64,000 nucleotides of DNA from Clostridium sp. C105KSO13. Its GTDB lineage: Bacteria; Bacillota; Clostridia; Lachnospirales; Lachnospiraceae. The stretch spans positions 84,213 to 148,212 of the forward strand of contig NZ_FBWL01000167.1 in the NCBI RefSeq assembly GCF_001517425.1, in the 5' to 3' direction. Each line of letters opens with the position of its first letter. The first letter of the stretch is position 1. The notes below the pieces were generated by a model. That model was not told where the DNA came from. It saw only the letters and a program-made list of their open reading frames with translations, and made no database searches. The translations under genes were made by a program, and so were the position numbers. Below are positions 54,986 through 64,000 of this stretch, one piece after another.

Positions 54986-56680
54986 ATGAGCAAAAGTATA
55001 ATCCAGATAGCTAAAGGGGACATACCTGCGGACCTGGTACTAAAAAACGGCAAGGTGTTAAATGTATTTACGGAGGAGATATATGCTGCAGATGTGGCCA
55101 TAACAGGAAATATTATTGCAGGAGTGGGAAACTATCACGGAGAACAGGAAATTGACTGCACTGGGAAATATATAGTTCCTGGTTTTATTGATGCGCATGT
55201 TCATATTGAATCATCAATGGTAACACCATTAGAGTTTGCAAAACATATCGTGCGCACAGGCACTACAGGAATTATTGCAGATCCTCACGAGATTGTAAAT
55301 GTAAACGGAAAGAAAGGGCTGGATTTTATTTTAGATGCATCCGAAAATATACCGGTAAATACATATGTTATGGTGCCATCCTCGGTTCCAGCTACCGATA
55401 TTGACACAAACGGTGCGGGAAAGTTTCTGGCAGAAGATATGCTGCCCTATAAAGCAAACCCAAGGGTGCTTGGGTTGGGTGAAATGATGCGTTTTGTTGA
55501 TGTACTTAATGAGCATAAGGAAACGCTGGATAAGCTGGAGACATTTTCTGATAGGATTATAGACGGACATGCGCCCGGAATAGCCGGGAAAGATGTGCAG
55601 GCCTACCGCGCAGCAGGTGTGATGAATGATCATGAATGTGCAACAGCCAGGGAGGGGCTGGAAAAGCTGCGTGCCGGTTTCTGTATCCTGGTGCGGGAAG
55701 GAAGCGGTGCAAAAAATCTGGAGAGCCTGCTGAAAGGATTCCTGGAGGCTGGGGTATCATTGGAGCAATGTATGTTTTGCACAGATGACAAGCATTTGGA
55801 AGATATTGAAAAAGAGGGGCATATTAATGCGTGTATCCGCAAGGCGATTGCGCTTGGGGTTCCGGCTGTAAAAGCGTACAAAATGGCATCCTTTAATGCG
55901 GCAAGGGTCTATCAGATAAATAACACAGGAGCTATAGGCCCGGGCCGGCTGGCCGATATCGTTGTTGTCGATGACTTGAGTAAAGCTGAGCCGAGCCTTG
56001 TGATTAAGGGCGGAAAAGTTGTTGATGAGGAATGGCTTGAATCTTTTCACTATGAGTTAAAAGACGAATCACTCTTAAAAACGGTAAAGATCAAAAGTCT
56101 GGACCGGAAGGATCTGGTTTTTCCCCAAAAGGAAGTCAATCCTGTGATAGAATTGGTGCCGAATCAATTATTAACATTGCACAAAGAAGAAAGTATTCCG
56201 GGGGAAAACGGAGAGTTTGTACCTGATTCTGAATATGCAAAACTGGTTGTGGCCGAGCGACATGGAAAGAATGGGAAAGTAGGCGTTTGCCCGATAAAAG
56301 GATATGGAATTAAAAATGGGGCAGTAGCAACGACCGTTTCTCATGATTCACATAATATCATTGCGGTGGGTGATAATGATGATGATATTTTATGTGCAAT
56401 TAATGAATTAAAGGAAATTCAGGGCGGATACGTAATTGCTTCCGGCAATCATATTGTGGATGAGCTGCCCCTTACTTTAGGTGGACTTATGAGTATGGAT
56501 AAGGCTGCCAATGTACAGAAGAAAACAAGTGAGATGGTGCAGACAGCAAGAAATATGGGAGTACAGGAAGGGGTGGATCCTTTTATTACACTGTCCTTTA
56601 TGGCACTTACTGTAATTCCGGAGCTTCGATTGACGGAAGCGGGAATTTTTGATGTCAGCAGTATGAAGTTCCTCCGGTAA
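54986..56680 (+). CDS. ade: Adenine deaminase
   Basis: 564-residue metal-dependent amidohydrolase that deaminates adenine to hypoxanthine and ammonia. The metal motif is in PGFIDAHVHIESSMVTPLEF, followed by TTGIIADPHEIVNVNG and HAPGIAGKDVQAY; MNDHECATAREGLEKLRAG and FCTDDKHLEDI are typical of the AdeC family, and the C-terminal SHDSHNIIAVGDNDDDI block is present. AAGGAGGCTGTGT precedes the ATG. Coupled to the upstream purine permease. Confidence 0.95.
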   Translation: MSKSIIQIAKGDIPADLVLKNGKVLNVFTEEIYAADVAITGNIIAGVGNYHGEQEIDCTGKYIVPGFIDAHVHIESSMVTPLEFAKHIVRTGTTGIIADPHEIVNVNGKKGLDFILDASENIPVNTYVMVPSSVPATDIDTNGAGKFLAEDMLPYKANPRVLGLGEMMRFVDVLNEHKETLDKLETFSDRIIDGHAPGIAGKDVQAYRAAGVMNDHECATAREGLEKLRAGFCILVREGSGAKNLESLLKGFLEAGVSLEQCMFCTDDKHLEDIEKEGHINACIRKAIALGVPAVKAYKMASFNAARVYQINNTGAIGPGRLADIVVVDDLSKAEPSLVIKGGKVVDEEWLESFHYELKDESLLKTVKIKSLDRKDLVFPQKEVNPVIELVPNQLLTLHKEESIPGENGEFVPDSEYAKLVVAERHGKNGKVGVCPIKGYGIKNGAVATTVSHDSHNIIAVGDNDDDILCAINELKEIQGGYVIASGNHIVDELPLTLGGLMSMDKAANVQKKTSEMVQTARNMGVQEGVDPFITLSFMALTVIPELRLTEAGIFDVSSMKFLR

Positions 56681-56695
56681 TATCGGAAATTTGAA

Positions 56696-56730
56696 GGCTG
56701 TATCCCAATCAAGGATACAGCCTCCTTTCG
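56696..56730 (+). terminator. Terminator hairpin after ade
   Basis: GGCTGTATCC (56696-56705), 7-base loop, GGATACAGCC (56713-56722), then TCCTTTCG. The stop codon of the convergent YitT gene lies in the loop. Confidence 0.6.
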
Positions 56731-57605
56731 AAGTTGCCGGCTATCGAGCAGCCTTCTGTAAAAATCATAAACGCATGGGGGTCCATACTTCGAACAAGTC
56801 TCTTCAACTGCCTGACTTCATACTTAGAAATAACTACAAATAGAATGTAGGAGGTTTCGTTCGTATAGGCTCCTGAACCGTCCCAGTTGGTGACACCCCG
56901 GCCGAGCTGGTCAATAATAGCTCTGGAGATACCCAGTTTTTTGGTGAAGATCATAACACTCATATTGATATTCTGGATGTGTACACGGTCACATGCGATG
57001 GAGTAAATCACGCCGTAAATGAGAGAATAAATTGCGATCTCAACATTAAACACCAGAAGGCAGGCTCCGTATACAAAAATGTTAATGATAATGCCTATCT
57101 TACCTACACTGAAGCCTGGAAATTTTTTAGAAAAATAGATGCCCAGGATATCCTGGCCGCCGCCGGAGCTGCCGCCTCTTAAAATCAGACCTGATCCGGT
57201 ACCCGCTATGATGCCCCCGATGACACAGGCGGTAAGATAGTCGTCAATAATAGGGGTTGAAGGAATCGGGAGCAGGGTGAGTGCTGCGGTCTGGATAATA
57301 ATAGTTATAACGGAACGGGTAAAGAAAACCTTTCCCATTTTACTCCATGCCATATAAACCAGAGGTAAGTTAATCAGAAGATATATAATACCTGCAATAT
57401 CTGTCCGTCCGAAGGAAAAAGGAACCAGCCTTATGACGAGAGTACGAGTCAACTGGGCAATACCCATAAAGCCTCCGTTATATAATGAAAGCGGAGTAAT
57501 GAAAACATTCAGACCAAAAGCAAATATAACAGCACCGAGTGTCATGTTGCAGGTACTGTATATACGCTGTTTCTGCAATGCACTAAAAGAATTAAAGGAT
57601 ACCAT
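56709..57605 (-). CDS. YitT family membrane protein
   Basis: 298 residues, with five hydrophobic segments (LGAVIFAFGLNVFITPLSLY, NGGFMGIAQL, IAGTGSGLILRGGSSGGGQDI) and a C-terminal soluble DUF2179 domain (YILFVVISKYEVRQLKRLVR, SMDPHAFMIF). This is the YitT/DUF161 family; function not established. The start ATG 57605 is preceded on the minus strand by AAGGGGGGC. It converges on ade and diverges from eno. Confidence 0.9.
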   Translation of the reverse strand: MVSFNSFSALQKQRIYSTCNMTLGAVIFAFGLNVFITPLSLYNGGFMGIAQLTRTLVIRLVPFSFGRTDIAGIIYLLINLPLVYMAWSKMGKVFFTRSVITIIIQTAALTLLPIPSTPIIDDYLTACVIGGIIAGTGSGLILRGGSSGGGQDILGIYFSKKFPGFSVGKIGIIINIFVYGACLLVFNVEIAIYSLIYGVIYSIACDRVHIQNINMSVMIFTKKLGISRAIIDQLGRGVTNWDGSGAYTNETSYILFVVISKYEVRQLKRLVRSMDPHAFMIFTEGCSIAGNFERRLYP

Positions 57606-57676
57606 GGTAAAAGCCCCCCTTATGTAGTAATAATCTATCAGATGTCACTATATTCTAGCACTTTGATTTCCCTATT

Positions 57677-57718
57677 ACAAGAAGAAATATTATCATATAC
57701 AAGATGAAATATTATCAT
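57677..57718 (+). repeat. Direct repeat upstream of the eno promoter
   Basis: A 20-mer, ACAAGAAGAAATATTATCAT at 57677-57696, recurs at 57699-57718 with one mismatch, a 22-base period of two helical turns. It ends 8 bases before the eno -35 and could be an activator or repressor site pair. Confidence 0.7.
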
Positions 57719-57726
57719 TAAAATAG

Positions 57727-59115
<1,389 letters not shown>

Positions 59116-59145
59116 AGTGATTCTATAGCATTATAAACCAAAAGA

Positions 59146-59186
59146 AAACTGCAGGCTTCGATTTCAAAGTCTGCAGTTTCCTTTTT
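59146..59186 (+). terminator. Rho-independent terminator of eno
   Basis: AAACTGCAG (59146-59154) and CTGCAGTTT (59171-59179) pair perfectly, followed by CCTTTTTG. Confidence 0.8.
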
Positions 59187-59225
59187 GTCCGGTTTTTAAT
59201 CGGGCTGGCCCTCCTGAACAGTCAC

Positions 59226-60155
59226 TTATTTTATAAGAAAACCTGCAAAGAATGTTACCATAGGAATTGTGACAATAGATAGCAATGTTGTAAACGAAAA
59301 GATTTCTGAAGTATATTTGTAGTTTTTATTATAACGAATCGCCATCATTGTCATAGCGGCAGATGAAGGGCAGGCAGCTGCAATTAGTGTGGTGAAAGCA
59401 AGTGAATGCTCAATTCGTGCCAAAGCTAAAAATAGTGCGACAGCCATTGGAACAACCAGAAGCTTTAGGAAACTTACCCAATAAAGACGAAGGTTGGTAA
59501 AAACTTTCTTTAGATCGGCCTGTGCGACAGAGAAACCAGCAACCATCATGGCAAGTGGAGTATTTGTATCAGCGACGTAACTTATAGAGTCCAGAATGGT
59601 GGAAGGAATCCGAAGTCTCGCGAAAAACAAACAGATAGCGGCTGCGGTGCTGATTATCATGGGAGACAGAAGTCCTTCCTTGAGCTGCTTCAGAGAAAAA
59701 CCATTCTCCATCAGGCTGAGCCCATGGGTCCAGAAGAACAGGTTAAAGGTAGCCATATAAGCGGTGAGATAGAACACTCCTTCGTTTCCCAGCACACTGT
59801 ATACCAGTGGAATTCCAATAAAGCCACAATTAGAATAGACAGAACCAAAGCGGTCAAGGAAATAATCAGGATTATTTTTGGCGGGCACAAGAAATCTTGC
59901 GATAAAAATAGCAACAAAATGGGCGGCAAATGCCAGAACGAAGGAAATTAAAAGTCCCTTTACCAGATGGATATCATAATCCACTTGGTAAGCCCTGATA
60001 ATCAGGCAGGGATTTACAATCATCAGAAGCAGATTAGAAATGGACTTATTTCCTTCCTGACTTACAATCTTTAGTTTGTAACAGACAAAAGCCAATAACA
60101 TAATCAGCAGCATTTTCATCAGTTGGTTAAAAATCAAAAAAAACATAATAAACAC
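59226..60155 (-). CDS. AEC family transporter (auxin efflux carrier type)
   Basis: 309-residue, roughly ten-helix carrier of the AEC family; bacterial members export or import malate or related acids. Features: LLMIVNPCLIIRAYQVDYDI, NCGFIGIPLVYSVLGNEGVF and TLIAACPSSAAMTMMAIRYN. Start is the GTG 60155, with GAGAGG five bases upstream; ATG 60146 is an alternative. It lies 53 bases after yqeY on the same strand and may be cotranscribed. Substrate unknown. Confidence 0.88.
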   Translation of the reverse strand: MFIMFFLIFNQLMKMLLIMLLAFVCYKLKIVSQEGNKSISNLLLMIVNPCLIIRAYQVDYDIHLVKGLLISFVLAFAAHFVAIFIARFLVPAKNNPDYFLDRFGSVYSNCGFIGIPLVYSVLGNEGVFYLTAYMATFNLFFWTHGLSLMENGFSLKQLKEGLLSPMIISTAAAICLFFARLRIPSTILDSISYVADTNTPLAMMVAGFSVAQADLKKVFTNLRLYWVSFLKLLVVPMAVALFLALARIEHSLAFTTLIAAACPSSAAMTMMAIRYNKNYKYTSEIFSFTTLLSIVTIPMVTFFAGFLIK

Positions 60156-60208
60156 GTTATCCTCTCAGTAAAGATGTCAATCATCGTTATGAGCATCCAT
60201 CACATTAT

Positions 60209-60655
60209 TTAGTTCATGAAATTTCCTACAATTTCGCTGACTAACTTCCCGTCTGCTTTTCCTTTTACTTTTGGCATAAGTTCTTTCATAAGTTTGCCCT
60301 TTTCCTTTGAAGTCAGTGTTTCTATTCCAAGCTCGGACAGCACTTCTTTGATTGTTTCTTTAATTTCATCTTCTCCCATCATCTTTGGAGCATATTCCTC
60401 CAGCACAGACAGACGCTTTCCACACTCATCAATAATGTCGATGCGGTCTGGCGGGGTCATTTCCAGGGTTTCCTTTGTCTGCTTGATTTCCTTGAGCACA
60501 ATCTGGTTTTCTTCCTCTTCCGTTAAATCGGTACGTTTGTCAATCGCCTTGTTCTTTAGAGAAGATAACAGGAATGAAAGGGCTGCTTTTCTTTCCTTGT
60601 CTCCGGCTTTCATTGCGGCTACCATTGCACTTCTCACTTCATCGATTTTACTCAT
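60209..60655 (-). CDS. yqeY: GatB/YqeY domain protein
   Basis: 148-residue YqeY family protein, related to the tRNA-binding tail of GatB; exact role unknown. Typical parts: SKIDEVRSAMVAAMKAGDKE, ALSFLLSSLKNKAID and KLMKELMPKVKGKADGKLVSEIV. The ATG 60655 has AAGGAG ten bases upstream; a start 21 bases earlier overlaps that site. Confidence 0.92.
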   Translation of the reverse strand: MSKIDEVRSAMVAAMKAGDKERKAALSFLLSSLKNKAIDKRTDLTEEEENQIVLKEIKQTKETLEMTPPDRIDIIDECGKRLSVLEEYAPKMMGEDEIKETIKEVLSELGIETLTSKEKGKLMKELMPKVKGKADGKLVSEIVGNFMN

Positions 60656-60893
60656 TTTTTGTTGTCTCCTTTTCATAATATATAGGATCAGACTTTAAAC
60701 TTTAGCCCGGTCTTTTATGTTTTACTGTATCTTTAGCATCCTTTAAAGTTTAACAGAATAAAGTGAGATTTTCAATAAACAAATGTATTAGCTAAAAATG
60801 ACAAATGTAAGCTGCACGAATAATTTCCTCTATTTGACAAATACTAGTACCAGCTTTAATGATTACTATGATGTCAAATGGAGGAATTTCTAT

Positions 60894-61439
60894 ATGAAAG
60901 CTACAGGAATCGTAAGGAGGATTGACGACCTGGGAAGGGTGGTTATTCCGAAAGAAATACGGAGAACCCTGCGGATTCGAGAGGGCGACCCGTTGGAGAT
61001 ATTTACAGACAGAGAAGGAGAGGTCATACTTAAAAAGTATTCTCCCATAGGAGAGCTGGGAACACTGGCACGTCAATATTCCGAAAGCCTGGCTCAGACA
61101 ATGGGGTGTACAGTATGTATCACTGATAATGATCAGGTGGTGGCCGCGTCGGGAAGTGGAAAAAAGGATTTGCAGGATAAATTTATCAGCAAGGAGCTGG
61201 AAAAAGTAATTCAGGGAAGGGAACAGCTGGTGGCTGGAATTGACAGTGCTAAATATACGAATATCACTTCAGATGAGAAAGAGTTTAAAGAAGAGGCAAT
61301 CTGCCCTATTCTCTGTGAGGGCGATGCCATTGGATCAGTCGTATTTTTGAATAAGGATGAGAAAAAGAAATTTGGTGAGCTGGAGCAGAAGGTTGCTATG
61401 AGTGCAGCTGGATTTCTCGGACGGCAGATGGAACAGTAG
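60894..61439 (+). CDS. spoVT: Stage V sporulation transcription regulator SpoVT
   Basis: 181-residue forespore regulator. An AbrB-type DNA-binding domain forms the N-terminus (ATGIVRRIDDLGRVVIPKEI, RRTLRIREGDPLEIF), followed by a GAF-like domain (residues 55-181). GGAGG lies nine bases before ATG 60894; the in-frame extension upstream is not supported. Its presence indicates a spore-forming lineage. Confidence 0.95.
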   Translation: MKATGIVRRIDDLGRVVIPKEIRRTLRIREGDPLEIFTDREGEVILKKYSPIGELGTLARQYSESLAQTMGCTVCITDNDQVVAASGSGKKDLQDKFISKELEKVIQGREQLVAGIDSAKYTNITSDEKEFKEEAICPILCEGDAIGSVVFLNKDEKKKFGELEQKVAMSAAGFLGRQMEQ

Positions 61440-61637
61440 TCAAAAGCAGAGTCAGCAAAAGGCGCACCAAGAGAAATGGCACACGTTATTCAGCGAAAAA
61501 ACCCCCGGAGCTTTTCGTGGATATCGGTGTGTCATATTTTTATGCCAAAATACATATGTTTGATTAAGACATGTTTGAAGATTTGTAAGTTGTGGTGTGC
61601 AAAACACTGATGCATTTTCTGGATGAGGAGGAAGAAG

Positions 61638-62024
61638 ATGGAGAAAAGAGTAAAAAATGAACATAGGGGGGAGAACAAGGCTGTCTGGATTTTAAAGTCA
61701 CTTTTGTGTGCATATATAGTGACTGGGATTCTTCTGCTTTTACTGACTCTGCTGCTTTATAAATTAAACCTGGATGAAGGCAAAGTTACAGGAGGGATTA
61801 CCGCAATTTATGTTATATCCACTTTTGCAGGCGGTTTTTTGGCCGGTAAGCTGGCGAAGGTACGAAAATTTATATGGGGGCTGACCACAGGAGTTCTGTA
61901 TTTTGCCCTGTTGCTGCTGATTACCCTGGGTGTCTATCATACCCTACAGGGAGGCGGAATGGGTGTACTGACAACCTTTCTGTTGTGTGCAGGAGGAGGC
62001 ATGCTGGGAGGAATGGTGTCCTGA
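61638..62024 (+). CDS. Four-helix membrane protein, TIGR04086 type
   Basis: 128 residues. After a basic cytoplasmic start, four hydrophobic helices follow (SLLCAYIVTGILLLLLTLLL, GGITAIYVISTFAGGFLAGK, FIWGLTTGVLYFALLLLITL, GVLTTFLLCAGGGMLGGM), the pattern of the TIGR04086/YrzE family. Function unknown. ATG 61638 has GAGGAGG close upstream. Confidence 0.82.
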   Translation: MEKRVKNEHRGENKAVWILKSLLCAYIVTGILLLLLTLLLYKLNLDEGKVTGGITAIYVISTFAGGFLAGKLAKVRKFIWGLTTGVLYFALLLLITLGVYHTLQGGGMGVLTTFLLCAGGGMLGGMVS

Positions 62025-62136
62025 TTTACAGGATACCTTTTCTTTTTGCACAGATAGCAGTTAGTATTTAGAGATTAAAATTAATTACATTGAGGTATAA
62101 TAAAACGATTAAAAGGTATTAGAGAGGACACTCAGG

Positions 62137-62751
62137 ATGGAGAAGTTACCCAGAGAATTTTATAACAGAGATACGCTGATTGTTGCAAAGGAGCTTTTGG
62201 GAAAAATATTGGTTCATGAGTTAAATGGAGAAAAAGTATGCGCAAAAATCGTGGAGACGGAGGCCTATATGGGAGTAGTGGATAAAGCGGCTCATTCTTT
62301 TGGCGGGAGACGAACTCCCAGGGTTGAGGTGATGTATGGAAAACCAGGAGTGTCCTACGTATATTTTATTTATGGGATGTATTTTTGCTTTAATGTGGTA
62401 ACCAGAGAAGAAGGAATCCCTCAGGCGGTTCTCATAAGAGCACTTGAACCTGTGGAAGGATTGAATTTCATGTCTCAGAACAGGTTTAAAAAGAAATACG
62501 ATGAACTGAACAGGAAACAGATCATCGGGCTGACCAGCGGGCCCGGAAAATTATGCACCGCACTGCAGATTGATAAAAGTCTCAATGGCGAGGATTTGTG
62601 CGGAAGCAGTCTGTATATTGAAGAAGGGGATGGAACTGACTTTCATATAGTTTCAGCTAAAAGAGTGGGAATTGACAAAACGGAGGAAGCACGGGACTAT
62701 CCCTGGAGATTTTATATAAAAGATAACAGATATGTTTCTGTAAAGATTTGA
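62137..62751 (+). CDS. DNA-3-methyladenine glycosylase (AAG/MPG family)
   Basis: 204-residue repair enzyme that excises alkylated or deaminated purines. Family parts: LGKILVHELNGEKVCAKIVE, TEAYMGVVDKAAHSFGGRRT, VMYGKPGVSYVYFIYGMYFC, GLTSGPGKLCTAL and YPWRFYI. AGAGAGGACACTCAGG precedes the ATG. Confidence 0.94.
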   Translation: MEKLPREFYNRDTLIVAKELLGKILVHELNGEKVCAKIVETEAYMGVVDKAAHSFGGRRTPRVEVMYGKPGVSYVYFIYGMYFCFNVVTREEGIPQAVLIRALEPVEGLNFMSQNRFKKKYDELNRKQIIGLTSGPGKLCTALQIDKSLNGEDLCGSSLYIEEGDGTDFHIVSAKRVGIDKTEEARDYPWRFYIKDNRYVSVKI

Positions 62752-62805
62752 CCTTGCCGAGTCTGAAAACGTACAAATGAAGCATAAAGGCTGCAAGAAC
62801 TGTCA

Positions 62806-62850
62806 CTAGAAAAGCCGGCACCCGAAAGGTATCGGCTTTTCTAGCTTTTA
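62806..62850 (+). terminator. Bidirectional terminator between the glycosylase and the permease remnant
   Basis: CTAGAAAAGCCG (62806-62817) and CGGCTTTTCTAG (62833-62844) are perfect 12-base inverted repeats with CTTTTATT after them. Confidence 0.8.
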
Positions 62851-63792
62851 TTGATTTTTCAGTGCAGAGCGTTCTTCTTTTTCCACATGATGTAAGTCAT
62901 AATGGAAAGGCAGGACGACTGTAGATATACTTTTATGCTTACTTAAGTGACGGCTGATAAAGTAGGTAGTCTGATTATGCAGTATATTATCGTACCAATG
63001 GTCAATCATGAATTTAATAACGATAACAGAGATATTCTCTCCCGGCTTTAGTGCCTTTTCTCTTTTCCAGAGATATTCATCCATGGGCCGGATAATATCG
63101 CGGTAAGGGGTTTCTATAATCCTCAGTTTGCACGGTACCTGAAACTCATCCCACTGTTTCCGCAGTTTCTCGGCATGTTCACAGTGCCGGCAGATATGCA
63201 GAGCGGAGACGTTGTTGGAGATAGAGTTTGCATAGTTTACAGCTTTCAAAAACGGTTTGTTGACATCATGTACCATTATAATGCACTGTGTGGAAGATAC
63301 CTTGCTGTATGGGTGGAACTTATCCGGTGTCAGCATCAGCTGGTGTTCTACATAAGCATAATGTTTATGGACAGAGTACATGAGGTACATAAGGAATGGT
63401 ATAGCAATCCCCAGAAGCCAGGCTCCATCTATAAATTTTGTAGAGAAGACAATGATAGACACTATCAGTGTTACAATCGCTCCTATCCCGTTAATCCAGC
63501 ATTTATATTGCCAGCCCTTTTCTTTTAACTTTCTCCACTTCAAAAACATACTGAACTGTGCGACAGTAAAAGAAATAAAAACACCCACGGAATACAGCGG
63601 AATCATTCTATGTGTTTCGCTCTTGAAACCAATAATCAGCAGTGCCGAGATTACATAAATAAACATGATACCATTGGAAAAGCTCAGTTTTGTTCCTCTT
63701 GAGGCAAACTGCCGCGGTACATATCCGTCGTGAGCCAGTATATATAACAATTGAGGCAGACCGTTATATGCGGTATTTGCCGCCAAAATCAA
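62848..63792 (-). pseudogene. APC family permease, C-terminal half only
   Basis: 314 codons matching the C-terminal half of large APC permeases: LILAANTAYNGLPQLLYILA, HDGYVPRQFASRGTKLSFSN, GIMFIYVISALLI, then IPLYSVGVFISFTVAQFSMF and a soluble tail (HDVNKPFLKAVNYANSIS). Members are about 600 residues, so roughly half is missing. Upstream of 63792 the frame meets a stop within nine codons and no other frame continues the family. The apparent TTG start is internal to the family. A rearrangement junction probably lies near 63795. Confidence 0.75.
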
Positions 63793-64000
63793 ATGATCTC
63801 TCGGAATTCTGATTGATCATGCCAGCACTGCTGGCAACAGGACATTGAAAAGTGAATATTATCCAAAATGAACTAAATAGTGAAAAAAGAGTATGAGAAA
63901 TAGACATAACTGTCGCTATGCCTGAAAAATTTGTTATAATAAAAACGGATTATGCTGCTTGTAGAATCAACTTTCTGAGGGCGGATTCAAAAGGCATATC
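63793..64000 (+). other. Unexplained sequence at the right edge
   Basis: 208 bases adjoining the permease break. They contain a 6-base inverted repeat GCCAGC/GCTGGC (63821-63835) and a TATAAT at 63935-63940 without a good -35. No coding frame is convincing; the sequence continues outside the window. Confidence 0.35.

Noticed and set aside
60834..60862. Sigma-A promoter of spoVT
   Set aside because: TTGACA is good but no convincing -10 lies at 16-18 bases; a sporulation sigma factor is likelier, yet I could not place its elements.

Overview
The window reads as a chromosomal segment of an anaerobic, spore-forming, low-to-mid GC Gram-positive bacterium of the Clostridia, most likely family Lachnospiraceae (a Blautia, Dorea or Ruminococcus gnavus-like lineage; genus is inference). 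The reasons are a SpoVT sporulation regulator, a MurE with the meso-diaminopimelate DNPR motif, a pyruvate:ferredoxin oxidoreductase, pyruvate phosphate dikinase, a membrane pyrophosphatase, a CIRCE-controlled clpB, PrkC/PrpC with PASTA repeats, and a Firmicute gene order (priA-def-fmt-rsmB-rlmN-prpC-prkC-rsgA-rpe-thiN and era-yqzL-recO-glyS). No rRNA, tRNA, CRISPR array or intact transposon was seen.

Layout. 1-4.7 kb: the end of a sensor histidine kinase whose stop overlaps an iron-type alcohol dehydrogenase, then an unknown two-helix membrane protein and a short CstA-type transporter on the minus strand. 4.8-8.7 kb: clpB behind a CIRCE operator, then a membrane acyltransferase. 8.8-24.3 kb: a long plus-strand housekeeping run from murE through priA, formylation/deformylation genes, two RNA methyltransferases, the PrpC/PrkC phosphatase-kinase pair, rsgA, rpe, thiN, ychF and lgt. 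24.4-30.3 kb: membrane pyrophosphatase and pyruvate:ferredoxin oxidoreductase. 30.3-31.9 kb: an AT-rich patch with two unrecognised secreted or anchored proteins. 31.9-34.6 kb: a CorA-like transporter and glycerol kinase. 34.6-41 kb: an M16C peptidase, era, a yqzL-like small gene, recO and glyS.

41-45 kb: two closely similar M18 aminopeptidases separated by about 0.9 kb of mobile-element debris. My reading is one IS66-derived insertion, bounded by short inverted ends and a 7-8 bp flanking repeat, that carries a crippled transposase tail, two right ends 350 bp apart and, between them, the 5' end of a chemotaxis-receptor gene. 45-48.8 kb: a threonine/serine module (sstT divergent from tdh-kbl). 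49-51.6 kb: pyruvate phosphate dikinase. 51.6-53.5 kb: a graveyard of conjugative-element fragments around one intact toxin-antitoxin pair. 53.5-57.6 kb: purine permease, adenine deaminase and a YitT protein. 57.8-62.8 kb: enolase, an auxin-efflux-type carrier, yqeY, spoVT, a small membrane protein and a 3-methyladenine glycosylase. The window ends in the C-terminal half of a broken APC permease.

Much of the metabolic content centres on pyruvate, PEP and pyrophosphate: enolase makes PEP, PPDK interconverts PEP and pyruvate with pyrophosphate, the oxidoreductase makes acetyl-CoA and reduced ferredoxin, and the membrane pyrophosphatase can recover energy from pyrophosphate. No complete unknown system stands out. 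The best candidates for novelty are the passenger-bearing IS66 unit, repeated structured elements between housekeeping genes, a direct repeat beside the eno promoter, and an unexplained candidate transcript in the conjugative debris.
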